Shown here one piece after another: positions 1-12,729 of a stretch of DNA of 64,000 nucleotides. The position numbers and the translations under genes are program-made. Source of the stretch: Planococcus citri (taxonomy: Eukaryota > Arthropoda > Insecta > Hemiptera > Pseudococcidae); NCBI RefSeq assembly GCF_950023065.1, contig NC_088678.1:82989590-83053589 (forward strand). Reading direction: 5' to 3'. Each line of letters begins with the position of its first letter. Positions within the stretch are counted from its first letter, which is position 1. The notes under the pieces were generated by a model. It was not told where the DNA came from, ran no database searches, and was given only the letters and a program-made list of their open reading frames with translations.

Positions 1-971
1 CTACTGGAGGTTCCAGGAATTTTCAAAAAAGTCGCTGGAAGCTCTAAAATTGCTCGAACCCACCTGAAGTCGTCTTCAGAGGGTGTTAAAATTGGAGTGT
101 AGAGTAAATTTCAGCTTTCCATCTCGGTTTGATGAAATTTTGTGAAAATTTAAAGTTTCAAAAATCGGCTGGAGGCTCCAGTAATTTTAAAAAAAGTCAC
201 TGTAGGCTCTAAAATGACTTGAACACACCTGAAGTCGTCTTCAGAGTGTGTTAAAGTTAGTTTGCAGAATAAATTTCGGCTCTCTATCTCAGTTTGATGA
301 AATTTTGGGGAAATTTCAAGTTTCAAAAATCTACTGGAGACTCCAGGAATTTTCAAAAAAGTCGCTGGAGGCTCCAAAACGATTTGAAATTCACTTGCAG
401 TACTTCGTGGCGTATTGAAATTAATTTTTAGAATAAATTTCAGCTTTCCAACTCTAAGTATATGATGAAATTTTGTAGAAATTTTGTGTTTCAAAAATCT
501 GCTGGAGGCTCCAGAACTACTCAAAACGGGTTGAAACCGTTTCCAATCGATTTGGCATGTCAAAAATAGGGTAGGCCTATATCGCAAATTTCAGCTTTCT
601 TGGTCAATTTGGTAAAATTTTGATTTTTCCCCTCATTTTTGGCCTAAATTCGATTTTCAAAAATTCACCAAAAGTCGAAAAACGCACTTTAGCACTTGAA
701 ATTTGGACAGGTGATAAATTTTTGCATGATCTTTCGATCTACCTTTGTTAGGTTTGAAAAATTTCGTGCAAGTCCTATGTTGAAACGCGAAATCTGCGAT
801 TTCGGCTGACCTGTCAATCAAATTGGCCGCCATTTTGTAAGTAAGGCCAATTTTTTTTTGGCAAGTTTGCTTCAAAATGTTCCTTAGGATGTCCCCTCTA
901 GGAAAAAAGTTGTCCCGGAGGATCGGCGGGGGGGGGGTCGCAATCACTCGTATTGTCATATGCCAGACTAT
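1..971. repeat. Family-1 long inverted-repeat element, copy A (right arm, cut by window edge)
   Basis: The segment repeats blocks of the form CTGCTGGAGGCTCCAG, then a short A-rich stretch, then GTCGCTGGAGGCTC, about every 160-170 bases. It ends in a conserved outer part (GGCCGCCATTTTGTAAGTAAGGCC, then a G-run, then TGTCATATGCCAGACTA) that matches the right ends of the copies at 3150-5301 and 46975-49058. The left arm lies outside the window. No transposase is visible, so the family looks non-autonomous. Open frames inside (150-587 and 657-1073, minus) are by-products of the repeats. Confidence 0.7.
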
Positions 972-1550
972 TAGGTAAAAAAAAAACGAGCGACTCTCTT
1001 GCCTCGATTTTTCTAAGGAAATGAAATTAAATTTTTCACTCCTGGCGCAGAACCCGCTCACCTTTTTGGTCAATTTTTCTCATCACAATTCTTACATTTA
1101 TCTCATGATACTTTTCTCGATTTTTAAACCTCGCCAAAAAAAGTAGATATTATTGATGGAGGGGGGGGGGGGAGTTGCAAAAAATTTGAAACCCTGAAAC
1201 ATTTGATTTGTTGAGATCAGTTTTTTATCAGATCATATTCATACCATCTCTGGATCCAAATCTGATCTTCATAGAAAAGAGTTGAAAGAGAGTATGGCCA
1301 AACTTCTTGAAAAAATATGATCGATTTGACTCTTCTACCAGCAATCCATTCGCTTATAATTCATCGTGAATTATGCTTAAGAAAGGATCGCCTATTCTTG
1401 AAAATACTAATATCTCGCTACGTACTGTATAACTTCCGGATATATTTCAGGAAATTTAGCACGTGTAAATGTAAACATTTCCTCATGCGACCACCTACAG
1501 CAAACGAGGTCGAAAACTCAACTCGTCCATTTATCCTTTGAATTGAGTTT
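972..1550. other. Intergenic stretch with one reversed core-motif site and a G-run
   Basis: Positions 1036-1062 carry the reverse complement of the recurrent core motif (CTCCTGGCGCAGAACCCGCTCACC). A G-run lies at about 1160-1172. A patch at 1200-1270 contains several GATC words (CAGATCAT, CTGGATCCAAATCTGATC) that resemble patches near 33050 and 38205. No coding feature is supported. Confidence 0.4.
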
Positions 1551-2160
1551 ATACGTAAACGCGGCGGCGGCGTTTAGACCTTTCAGCGATATCTTGAGCA
1601 TACAAAACGCGTAGCTGGAGCCTCTCACCAAGGTTAAAATACCAAGCAAAGTGTCTATTAATGGGAAATTTCATTTTACGGGTATCGACACCGACAACGA
1701 CGTCGTCGGCGAATATTAAATTTCACGAAAATACTCGGCACTGTGGGCGACGCGACGGTGTACGGGGTCGTCGCCGCGATACTCGGCAAATACGAGTAAT
1801 TCGAATCGAGAGCGTATTTAATTTGAGCGGAATTCGCTCCACTCGACGTGAGGTTTACGTATATGTTTCGATTGAGCTCTACGCCGCCGCGCTGTGCTTT
1901 GATGGTTTTAATTAATCTAAGCCGTCTACAAAGCGATTGTATTCCGCGAATGGACGAATTTTGCGTACTCGAGCGTGCGGCTGCGGTTCCCAGATGGCTT
2001 GCCGAGTTACCGGAGCGTGCCGCACGCCAATTTGTTTTTTTCTCTTCGCACTTCTCTCTCTCGCTGTGTGACTCTTGTTTCGTCGTATAATTACTCATCG
2101 TCGCACGACGCTTTAAACATATCATTTTGCGACTAAGCACGCTAATAATTCGCGCCATCT
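1551..2160. other. CpG-rich low-copy segment, no recognised gene
   Basis: This stretch is rich in CG dinucleotides (GCGGCGGCGGCG near 1560, many CGACG and TCGTCG words) compared with the AT-rich repeats on both sides. Overlapping frames are open on both strands: 1676-2158 minus (160 aa) and 1661-1915 and 1848-2090 plus. None has a recognisable domain, and the minus frame is arginine- and serine-rich as expected from CG-rich DNA. It could be a promoter or first-exon region of an unseen gene, but no splice or promoter evidence decides this. Confidence 0.25.
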
Positions 2161-3149
2161 TCGCGAATGAAAGCGAAATTTTATCACGCGTTCGCGTATA
2201 CCTATACTTACACTTTCACACTTTGAGTATGCCATTTGTAGAAGAAAAGGTGCTTGGTTGAAACAACAAAAAAAATGAATGAAAAAAATAACAGCTAACG
2301 AAAAGCGATAAAGTTGCATACTCGATCTTTCATTCGGTCTCGAGTAGAAATTTAATCCGTTGGCTGTTGGCCAAACGTTCTCGCACAACTTATCGCCTAC
2401 TAAATAATATATAACGTATTCGCAAGACGTTTAACAAATTTATTACGCGCATTGTTTACCATAAAATAAACGGAGCCTACACCTTCCCATCTACCCTACC
2501 CTCTACCCTACCGTAAACGCATCCCATACGTATACAATCTTCGCGCCGCTTTATGGCTGATAAACTTTTGGACGAATTTTTTGCACTTTGCATAAGCCAA
2601 CCAGTCACTGGACGTAGTTGATTATTTCCAAACATCTTTCCCTATTCCTTCGGCGAAATGTAAATTTTACAGCTTTTTTATTGTGCCAAGTTCAGCCGAC
2701 GAATATATTTTCGACAGTAAAAAAAATGTTTACGACTCGACGATGAAGCATTGTCATATTTTTCCTCTTTAAAACCAAGATGAACGGATGAAAGATTCGT
2801 ATACTGTAGATAGTTGAAATGGCGTAGGTGAGGTTGAGTATTTGTGCCTATCTTTAACTTATGCATAGGACCTAGGTGAAATTCGGACCGAGCACGTTTG
2901 AATTATTCATCGTTTTTCCCCCTGTTTGTATGATTAGTTTGAAATTTGTTACGTTTGAATCAAAAACACTGAAAACAACTCGAATCATGATTCCACATGG
3001 ATCACGAATTGGACAAAAAATGTCGTGATTTTAATTGTGATTCGAATCATTTTTTCACTCCTCGTTCTTTTTATAGAACGAAATTATCATTGTTTTGCAA
3101 CATATTGTATCCAAATTTTGGAATAGTTACTCGGGAAAATATTTGAAAT
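2161..3149. other. Low-copy AT-rich DNA, nothing recognised
   Basis: I see no domain-bearing frame here. A patch at 2940-3060 repeats words of the type GATTCGAATCATTTTT and GTGATT, which also occur at the edge of the satellite near 28930 and at 56790-56830. Confidence 0.35.
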
Positions 3150-5301
3150 GCAGTGGTTTCCATTTTTTGTCGTTCTTGCGAATTTAAAACAAACGAAATC
3201 GCAGATTTTGCGTTTCAACATAGGACTTGCACGCCATTTTTCAAACCTTACGAAGGTAGATCGAAAGATCATGCAAACATTCATCACCTGTCAAAATTTC
3301 AAGTGCTAAAGTGCGTTTTTCGATTTTTGGGGAATTATTGAAAATCCAATTTAGGCCAAAAACGAGGGAAAAAAACAAAATTTTACCAAATTGACCAAGA
3401 AAGCTGAAATTTGGTGTAAACCCTATTCTTGACATGCCAAATCGATTGGAAACGGTTTCAACCCGTTTTGAGAAGTTCTGGAGCCTCCAGCAGATTTTTG
3501 AAACTCGAAATTCCCACAAAATTCCATCAAATTGCAGTTGTAAAGCTGAAATTTATTCTAAAAATTAAGTTCAATACGCTACGAAGTACTGCAGGTGAAT
3601 TTCAAGTCGTTTTGGAGCCTCCAGCGACTTTTTGAAAATTCCTAAAGCCTCCAGCAGGTTTTTGAAACTTTAAATTTTCACAAAGTCTCAACAAATTGAG
3701 ATGGAAATCTGAAATTTACTCTACACTCCAATTTTAACACTCTCTGAAGACGACTTCAGGTAAGTTCAAGTCATTTTAGAGCCTCCAGCGACTTTTTTGA
3801 AAATTACTGGAGCCTCCAGTAGATTTTTTAAACTTAAAATTTCCCCAAAATTTCATCAAACTGAGATGGAGAGTAGAAATTCATTCTGCAAACTAATTTC
3901 AATACGCTACGAAGTTGACTGCTGGTGGATTTCAAGTCGTTTTTGAGCCTCCAGAAACTTTTTGAAAGGTTGTATGGCGTTTTTTTGGCAAATTGAAATT
4001 TTCTGAAAGTAGGTAGAAGCCTCAAAACCATTTGAAACCAGCATGTAGTCTGCGAAGTAAATTTCAGCTTGCCAACTCCATTTGATAAATTGATGTTGCG
4101 GGAATTTCAAGTTTCAAAAATCTACTGGAGGCTCCAGTAATTTTCAAAAAAGTCGCTGGAGGCTCTAAAATGACTTGAACCCACCTGTAGTCCTGTAGTC
4201 GTCTTCCGAGGGTGTTAAAATTGGAGTGTAGAGTAAATTTCAAATTTCCATCTCCATTTCGCACCTCGGGAGTAATAAGGTTACATCTCAAAAAAATTGA
4301 TTTTGACGTTTTTGCATTTTTGGGGTTTGTATGACCCCCTCTCAACCAAAAATAACACTTTGAGTTGGGTACATTATCTGGATCTTGTAAAAAACGCAAA
4401 TGGCCTAACTCAAAATCCCAACAACATTGCAAGTTGTTTGGAGTTATAAGGGTACATCTCAAAAAACTCCACCTTTTTTAAGCAAATTTCATACATACAA
4501 AGTGTTAGCAAATAGTTTTGATTGTTTTGAATGTTTGTCAGTTAGAAATAGTCACAAGGGGTGAATTTTTCATTGGTTTGTACCAAATGGAAAAACATTT
4601 TTAAATTAATCAGTTTTCAGAAAAATGATTTTGCACGTATAATGAAATTTTCGTTTTTTGAGAAAACCTCGAAAACTAAGCACTCTAGAAAAAAACTAAC
4701 GTCATTACGTCGATTGGAAATTTAATTCTCTACAACTTTGCATACATGCAATTTTTTTTGGACGCTTCCTTTCGCCTCCACATCAACTTTAATGAAAGGA
4801 AATAACTCAAAATGTTTTCCAATTCTTGAAATATTTCCTCTTTGAGATTTTATTTTTCAAAGTGTTCTTATGCTAAACGAAGGTAGGATACCAGATCTTT
4901 AAAATGAGGTGCTATTCATTCCTCACAATTAATTATAAGTTGATAAAAATAATGAATCAAGTTTTGTAAAAAAAAAAGAAAATCACTCTCCTGTAAAATT
5001 TCACTTTTTTGAGATGTAGGTAACCTTATTGCTCCCGAGGTGCGGTTTGTTGAAACTTTGTGAAAATTTAAAGTTTCAAAAACCTGCTGGAGGCTTCAGG
5101 AATTTTCAAAAAGTGGCTGGAGGCTCCAAAACGACTTGAAATTCTCCTGGCCGCCATTTCGTAAGTAAGGCCAACTTTTTTTGGGCAAGTTTGCTTTAAA
5201 CTGTTCCTTAGGATGTCCCCTTTGAGAAAAAAGTTGTCCCGGGAGATAGGCTGGGTAGGGGGGGGGGGTGCAATTACTCCTATTATCATGTGCCGGACTA
5301 T
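3150..5301. repeat. Family-1 long inverted-repeat element, copy B, interrupted by a MITE
   Basis: The left arm starts at about 3190 (CGAAATCGCAGATTTTGCG) and runs through the reversed CTGGAGCCTCCAGCAG blocks. After the insertion at 4260-5044 the right arm resumes in the same sequence (GTGAAAATTTAAAGTTTCAAAAACC) and ends at 5301 with GTGCCGGACTA. The right arm lacks the stretch between the last CTCCAAAACGACTTG block and GGCCGCCATTTCG, so it has an internal deletion. The left tip seen in copy C (AGTCCGGCATATGACAATAG) is missing. No protein is encoded. Confidence 0.7.
4260..5044. mobile_element. 785-bp non-autonomous TIR transposon (MITE-like) inside copy B
   Basis: The ends are inverted repeats of roughly 25-40 bases: CGCACCTCGGGAGTAATAAGG on the left, and CCTTATTGCTCCCGAGGTGCG on the right. 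The outside sequence rejoins the interrupted family-1 repeat (left ...CCATCTCCATTT, right GTTTGTTGAAAC...; uninterrupted copies read CCATTTGATGAAA), which shows that this is an insertion. The target duplication is short or decayed (ATTT versus GTTT). Inside, 4650-4800 contains a block that also occurs in the tandem repeat at 52250-53650. No transposase frame is present. Confidence 0.75.
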
Positions 5302-6640
5302 AATAAGTTTATCCACATTTGAGCCGATTTTGAGAGTGACACCTCAAAAAAAGTTTTTTGGACAGTTTTTTTCAAAATTAAAAAATCCAAAAAATCAAAA
5401 GTTTCCCTTTCGCGTAAAAATTCTCGAAATTTGCGCGAATCGCTGTATTTCTGCAAGAACTCACCACCCCCCCCCCCCCCCCGAACGCAAATTCTACCAT
5501 TTCCAGCCGTTTTGGAGGCTCCAGCGCGATTTTTCAATTTCTCCAGAATTTTGAATTTGCTCCAGAAGGCGTGAATATGAAGTTGGGCAGCTAAAAATCG
5601 AGTTGTGTGTTATACTCGACCTGTTTAACGAGTTTATCCACATTTGAGCTGATTTTAGGAGTGACGCCTCAAGAGCGGTTATGTGAAAAAAAACGCGAAG
5701 ATGAAATGATGTTACACTGAAATACATATGTTTCGATCATTCCATAGAAACTGAACATGGTTGTTGAGTTACTCATGGATCATTCCAAATTTCGAAAATA
5801 TTCTCACAAACGATAAATTTTTGATTTTTGGATATTTTTATTTTGAAAAAAAGCTGGTCAAAAAACCACTCTTGAGGTGTCACTCCCGAAATCGGCTCAA
5901 AAGTGGATAAACTGGTTAAGCAGGTCGAGTATAACGCACAACTTGATTCTAGCTGCCCAACTTCGTATTAACGCCTTCTGGAGCAAATTTAAAATTCTGG
6001 AGAAATTGAAAAATCGCGCTGGAGGCTCCAGAAGGGCTGGAAATTGTAAAATTTGGATTTGGGGGCTTAGTTTTGGTCAAAATACAACGAATCGCGTGAA
6101 TTTCAAAAATTTCCACACAAACGGGAAACTTTTGATTTTTTTGATTTTTTAATTTTTTAAAAAAACTGGTCAAAAACCATTTTTGAGGTGTCACTCTCAA
6201 AATCGGCTCAAATGTGGATAAACTTATTAAACAGGTCGAGTGTACATATAACACACAACTCGATTTTTAGCTGCCCAACTTCATGTTCACGTCTTCTGGA
6301 GCAAATTCAAAATTCTGGAGAAATTGAAAAATAGCGCTGGAGGCTCCAGAATGGCTGGAAGTGGTGAAATATGGATTTGGTTAATTAATATTAGTTTTGG
6401 GACTTATTTTGACCATTTTTACTGATCTAGTACATGCTTTTTTAAAAAAAAGCATAAATCGCCAAAAAAACAGTCAATTTTGAATTTTCAAACGTTCGCC
6501 AAAAATCGAAAAATGAACTTGGGCAGCTGAAAATTTGGTTTTCGGGGTTTTAGACTATGCTCTTTCCAAAAATCGTGGTCCCGTTCAAATCGGAGTGTGA
6601 CACTTCGAGAGGTTCCCTGGTAAGGTAAAATGTTGGGAAT
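5302..6640. repeat. Family-2 inverted-repeat element, copy D
   Basis: A block reading GTTTATCCACATTTGAGC, CGATTTTGAGAGTGACACCTC occurs in direct orientation near 5307 and 5632 and in reverse near 5870 and 6183. It is linked to ACACAACTCGATTTTTAGCTGCC and to GCTGGAGGCTCCAG. The outer right part (6490-6625) matches 36370-36510 of copy E. C-runs and G-runs (5464-5482) interrupt it. Open frames inside are repeat by-products. Confidence 0.65.
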
Positions 6641-8989
6641 ACCTGGTGAAAAAAGCGGGAAAAATTTCGTCTCCTCTTTTCCTCCTCCACACGAGATACA
6701 TAACTTCGTAACAGCTCTGGTTGGTTTGACCCCAGTTCTTCCCACTCGAAGCTGAGGATGATATTGATATCCTGCGATTCCCCGAACTAAATCATGTGTA
6801 GGCAGATGTTATGTAATAAGTGGACTTTTGAGATGATGAATTAAATACTAAAATCACTAATTCAATTGTATTTTTCTGTTTGTTTCAGGTGAGTTCGAGT
6901 TTTTATTACCATGAGTTGGCAATATGTAGAATATTTGTGCCATTGTGCTTGCCGAACGTACATATGAGAATACTTGAGTGAGTCATCTTATGTTAGTGTA
7001 TTATGCAATTTGAAAAAAAAATCCCTGATTGATATAAGGAAAGTTGGCTGGTTTAGTCCTCTGGTTTGTGACCATTTTCTTGTAATGAACCCCGCGAAAA
7101 ATTTTAGGCTCTTAGATATCCTATAAATTGGGAGCTTATGCTCCCTCCAATGTGCAACATCGAAAATTCAAAATACACATTTTCTGAAAATTCATCCTCG
7201 CTATAGAGCATGTGAAAAGTCATTTCTCAACTCTCACCCCAATTACTCCGAATGACAATCGAAAGCGGAGGAGAAGAAAAAAAAAATCAATAAATATGTA
7301 CGCGTAATTCGAATTGTAAAATTGAACCGCTAAAAAGCACGAAGATACCTCTCGCGACGTCGAGTCGAATCGAATCGATTCCATCAAAGAGGCTGAGGCA
7401 AAATTTCCAACCTGCTGTATATAAGATTTTAATCCTATACGAAAGAGACGACGAAGAAAACGGCGGCGCTGTGTAATCTAGAACATTTCCAACAGTCTAT
7501 TGTTAGAGATCGGAACACGTTCGTTCACCTATTTCGCGAAAATTTCCATCGCATCGCATACCGAACTCGAACTGTTCACGACTCACTTATTTTGTTTTAA
7601 TACGACGTTTCGTCGTTATTTTGTATAAATAAGGGTAAAAAATCGCACCGAGTTGTCGCTGCTGTGTGCTGTGTGCTGTGTACCGAATTTGGCGAAAATC
7701 TGCGGGTAAATTGATGCTGTGGGTGGGATCACCGATAAAATGTTCCAATAACAATATTTATTGTCAGAAATGTAAAACGGAAGGATTAGGATCATTTCGC
7801 TTATTCTTGCGGGGGTTCTTCTCCTTCTCTTCCCCCGTTCATTCTCTTTTCTCGCGATACAATAATACATTTTCGTATAGGTCAATGAATAAATTGGAAG
7901 AGTTGAGAATATTATAATACTCGTTGTTGAATTAACTCAACTAGAAGTGACAGTATCGAATATACACAGCCCACACAGTAGAATATTAATTCCAGAGTAA
8001 AGAAATTGTATCATTCTTTAGACATATTTCATCTCAACTCCCACCCTCAAATTTTCGTTTGGAATAATTAAATTGGTCGAAAAACAATTTTGCAACTTTC
8101 ATAAACTCAAATTGTGTTTTTTCTTTTAGATGAAAAACAAAAAAAAAACAAACAAACAAATAATCGAACTTCATCTGATTGAGACAATGCACAAAATCGG
8201 TTTCAAGGTCGAAGTGATCGGTAATCAGTGTTCAATAAACTTCCCCTTGCCTTCTCAACGATGTTTTAAACAAGTTTATTTCAATCGTGCTCTTTAACCG
8301 CTCTCGATACGTACGAGTATAAACGCACCCAACAAAAGAGCTGTCGAATATACGATAAATATACACACGTAAAAAAGCACAATAGCCGAGTTAACGTACT
8401 CATTACGTTAATAGTCGAACGTAAGGTCGTTGGGATGTTCGCACCATCCATACGTACTCGTATGTATGTACATTTTTATACACTAAATTCTTGCGTCGGT
8501 GCCAACGATTTGGCGAAGCAGGCAACGAGAGAGGGCATGAGCATTCTATAACAAAAACAAACACGACCCGAGTGTAGCATCTGTTTGAAAATTTTTTTAA
8601 AACAAAAGTCCGCCTCACGTTTACTTTGCAATCGACGGCGACGACCGACGACGAATACCGCCATTAATCATTAAATTACCGGACGATAATTTGTTGTCGG
8701 TTACATTTTTTTTTCATCTCTTTGGTTTTGAAGTCGGCGCGGTCGCTTTAGATGAAACGACAATGAGCTAAGCATGAAGCGGATTCGGTCTTTTATGTTT
8801 AGCGTTTATGACTGTGTAGCACGAGTACATATTATTACGACTTCAAAAGTAACACTTTTTCTTTTTTCGCGTTAGCATTGTAAGTGTTGGTCTAATGACT
8901 TTTCTATTTTATGTAAAGTATGTCTAACTAGTACTATGATTTGAGACTAACTTCATATAGGCTGATAAACGTGTATACATTGAACTTTG
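6641..8989. other. Low-copy DNA, nothing recognised
   Basis: There is no frame with a recognisable domain and no inverted or tandem repeat of note. The segment has CG-containing words (CGACGTCGAG, CGACGACG, TACGAGTA) typical of the low-copy parts of this window. Frames at 7616-7885, 7666-7917 and 8403-8664 have no supporting features. Confidence 0.35.
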
Positions 8990-11230
8990 ATCACTCGTAG
9001 ATTCGCAAATTTTAGTTCAAAGCATAAAAAATTGTTGACCCTTCGAATCGTTTGGAAATGTTTTGAAACTTTTGAAGCAGTTCTGGAGCCACCAGCAGAT
9101 TTCTGGAAGTTGAAATTTCCACAAAATCCCCCCTCACAATGAAGTTAGAAAGCTTGAAGTTGTAGTGCTATAAAAACCCGTCCAAATCAACTCCCGGGGG
9201 GGGGGCATTATTGTCAATATACCATCAATTCTAGTAAATTTCAACGAAAATGTCAAATAGGTTCATTTATTTGACAGCTTCGTAAGTTTCTTATTATGCA
9301 TTTTTGCCAGCTCTTTGTTGGGGGGAGGGGGGAGGGCAACAAAATCCGAATTTAAAATCAAGAAAGGAACTGGAAATTGATATTTTTATTCAGTGTCCAT
9401 CAATATCTGAAGAGTTGTGATGTGAAAGTATGATCAGAGGTAGGCGGGTTCTGCGCCAGGAATAAAAAAATTGACCTCCAATTGTCTCAAAATGAACATC
9501 GTATGTCAGTTTTTCAAGTTCGAAGTGGAAATTTTCAAGTTGGTATTTCAGGAGTCGGAAATTTTTTGTTCACCTCCCCCTCCCCATGATAATTTTTTAT
9601 GGGTCGTGTTTACCTACTTACTCAGATTTCAGCAGAGTTGTGATCAGATAAATTGACTGGATATGTAGACAGATTCTGCACCAGGAAGCAAGAGCATGTC
9701 CCAGAACCACTGTAACTAAAATTTCGAGTGCCAAAGTTCATTGGAAGTTTTAAAGAATAATTTTTAAAAATTTCAAACGAGTTATTTTGGGGAGGAGGGG
9801 GGTGATTTTCAAACTTTTTTGTGGAATATGAATTCTTTTAAACCAAGGCAAATCAAATGTGAATTGTTCCATCGACCTAAAGGTTGAAAAAGTAACTGAA
9901 AATGGATATTTTTTGGATCAGAGGTAGGCGGGTTCTGCGCCAGGAATAAACAAATTTGACCCTCAATTGTCTTAGAATGAACAGGAAATGAAGCAGGTTG
10001 CTCATTTTTCTTCCTTTCATGTTTGAAAAGAAAATCGTCCAGTTTGTATTTTCAGGGGTTTAAATTTTTTGCTATTCTTCCCCCTCCTTCAATACCTATC
10101 CAATAATTTTTTTGCAAGGTTTAAAAATTGAGAAAAGTATCATGAGATGAATTTTCAGTTGCTGTTCTCGAGTGTTTGAAGAATTGTGATGAGCGAAATT
10201 GACCATAACGGTGAGCGGGTTCTGCGCCAGGAATAAAAAAATTCAGCCCTCAATTGTCTCAATATGTAGAATGAACAGGAAATGAAAAAGGTTGGTCTCT
10301 TTCTTTCATGATTGAAAATGAAATCGTCAAGTTTGTACTTTCAAGGTTTCAAATTTTTTGTCATTTTCCCCCTCCTTCAACATTATCTATTTTTTTACGA
10401 ATTTGAAAATTGAGAAAATTATCGTCAGATGATAGTAGATTTTCAGTACAAGATCTCGAGTTTTTGAGGAATTGTGATGAGTGAAATTGACCAGATTGAC
10501 AGGCGGGTTCTGCGCCAGGAGTGCAAAATTTCATTGTATTTCTTTAGAAGGAGCAAGGAAGTAGAGCCGCTTGGGGTTTTTACCTCATGTTTAAATCTTC
10601 AAGCTGTTGTTTTGAGGTTGGCAATTTTTTTGCTGGTCTTCTTTCTCTTGCTACTATAGATATTTTTTTGATGATTGAGAGAAGTAACTTATCATCGATT
10701 AAATTTTGACTTCTGGTTTCTGAGCAATAGAAAAAAAATTGAATTGGACAAAAGTGAATCGAAAAAATTGCTGATGCCAAAATAAATTTTTCGATTTTTA
10801 TTGAATTTTAAGAAATCAACTTTAAGGCAAAAATGAGAAAAAAATCAAAATTGCATTAAATCGATCCAGAAAGCTAAAATTTAGTGTGAGTTCGATTTTC
10901 AAATTTCCGAATCTATTAGAAACGATTTTGAACCTTTGTGAACCGTTCTGGAGCCTCCAGCAGATTTTTAGTGAATAAAATTTTCAATAACATTTCATCC
11001 AATGAAGTTGGAAGGTTGAAATTTGCTTTATAATCCAATTTCAACATAATGGGTCGATTGGAGTTGGTTTCTAGTCATTTCGGAGCCTCCAGACATATTC
11101 TGGCCATTTCAGATTTTCAGGAAAAGCCATAAAAATGTTACAAATTAACCTTGGCGTGATTGCTGTTAGCCTATCTATTGAAAAATCCACCAAAAATCGA
11201 AAAGTGCTTTTCAGGAACTGAAACGACTGG
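8990..11230. repeat. Diverged repeat block with recurrent TTCTGCGCCAGGA core
   Basis: The block opens with a family-1-like unit (TTCTGGAGCCACCAGCAG near 9082) and closes with another (CTGGAGCCTCCAGCAG near 10945, GGAGCCTCCAG near 11083). Between them, core-motif sites stand at about 9443, 9672 (decayed, TTCTGCACCAGGA), 9926, 10214 and 10502. The DNA between sites is diverged but shares AATTGTCTTAGAATGAACAG-like words. The whole block is a diverged parallel of 38940-40520. Confidence 0.6.
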
Positions 11231-12729
11231 TGATGTATTTTTCCATTTTCTTTTAATTCAGCGTTGAATCATCAGTGAAAATTGCCTCGTTTTTTGACAT
11301 TTTTTCCTCGACTCAGCGAATATTTCTTCGTCCTTTTTTTCTCCTTTATGCCATAACTTCTAAAAATACACCCATTTCCTCGACTAATAATTACACGCCA
11401 GTATCGTTTGAAATCCGCGGACCTTTCGAATCAAAGGTTTCGTTCTTTTGAGCAACAGCTACAGCTACAGCTACAGCTACACGACAAACGAAAACAAAAA
11501 ACCGCACGAAACTGAACAAACGGTCGCAACAAACCGACGACGACGACGTGGATATTCGTCTTTATTAAAAAGTTGCCAAACACTCTTAAATCCGTTTAGT
11601 TTGACATAATTTTCCTCAGTAGCGCAAAAGAAATTCTCACTAAGGGACAAAACGTAGTGCGGTATGTTTCTCTAGCCAACGTTACTTGCAGCAACCTAAA
11701 CCATAGTACACATAGCGAAAACAAACCTCGACCATCGTCTCCTCTCTACACCTTCGAGGCATTTGCGGAGGAAATTTTTAATTAGTTTGGGCAAATCAAT
11801 TTTTGAGGTCTGGCGTTGTGTTTTTCTTTGGACGGCGGGCTACGTTTTCTTCATTAAGCAAAATAATCCCTTCATAATAAGCTCGTGGGCCGGCGCGTAC
11901 AGATTACTTTGGCCGCAGTCTCTTCATCGTATACCGTATAGCCTGTCGTCGTCACGAACTCACCGCAGCTCATAATTTCGTAATTTCTTTTCTAGATTTT
12001 CTTACGGGTACCAATCGATTATCGAGTTTAGTACACGTAATGCTTCGAGACTGGGTGCAGAAATTGTATTTTTTTTTTTAAAAGAAGGCAAACTCGATAA
12101 TGAGTCTGGGTTTAGCTTAGGTACCTACTCGTGGAAACGAAAGAGAAAAATGAAAGAAAAAATAACGTCGCATCGCTTAGACGCGTGAGAATGAGATTTA
12201 AAAATTAGATAGGTAGACAGGCGAGTTAGTCGGTAGGCAGTAGGCAGTTAGCAGACTAGTTACTGTAAAGTGGAGGTGTAAGAGCGAGCTGAAAGAAATA
12301 CGAGTATATAGTAAGAAAAAATAACGTCGTGCTTTGGAAAATTACCTATCAAGTATGAACGTCGGAAGAGCAAGCGAGATACTGACGTTTTCATTAATGT
12401 TAGCAACGGAGTAATTTACTATAGAGTACCCGGTCTATTGGGAATATTGTAATCGAAAGATATAATCTTTATTATTAAAATCAATTTTAACACCTCAGCT
12501 GCGCCGCACGTGTACGTCTACGTCGTGTATCCGCCCGAAATAATTAATTACCGATATCATGGTTTTCTCCATACTTACGATTAGACTTAGACTTACTCTC
12601 GTACAACTCGCGATGAAACTTACTGTAGGTACGAAAAACCTGCATCTCTTTTAGATGAATTTTGACGCGATTGTTTCCCTACTTCCCTCTACGTACTTCC
12701 TTGAAGATTACGATGGTGTGTAATTACCC
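11231..12729. other. Low-copy DNA with short microsatellites
   Basis: An ACAGCT-type hexanucleotide run lies at about 11456-11481 and a CGACGACGACG run near 11537-11548. No gene is supported. The last ten bases (12720-12729, GTAATTACCC) are the left copy of the candidate target duplication of the RTE-like element that follows. Confidence 0.4.

Noticed and set aside
1676..2158. 160-aa minus-strand frame as a host gene
   Set aside because: It overlaps open frames on the other strand in CG-rich DNA and has no recognisable domain.
5464..5482. C-runs and G-runs here and at 24890, 55682 and elsewhere as quadruplex regulatory sites
   Set aside because: They are single uninterrupted runs, common in this window, and could include sequencing slippage; nothing ties them to a gene.
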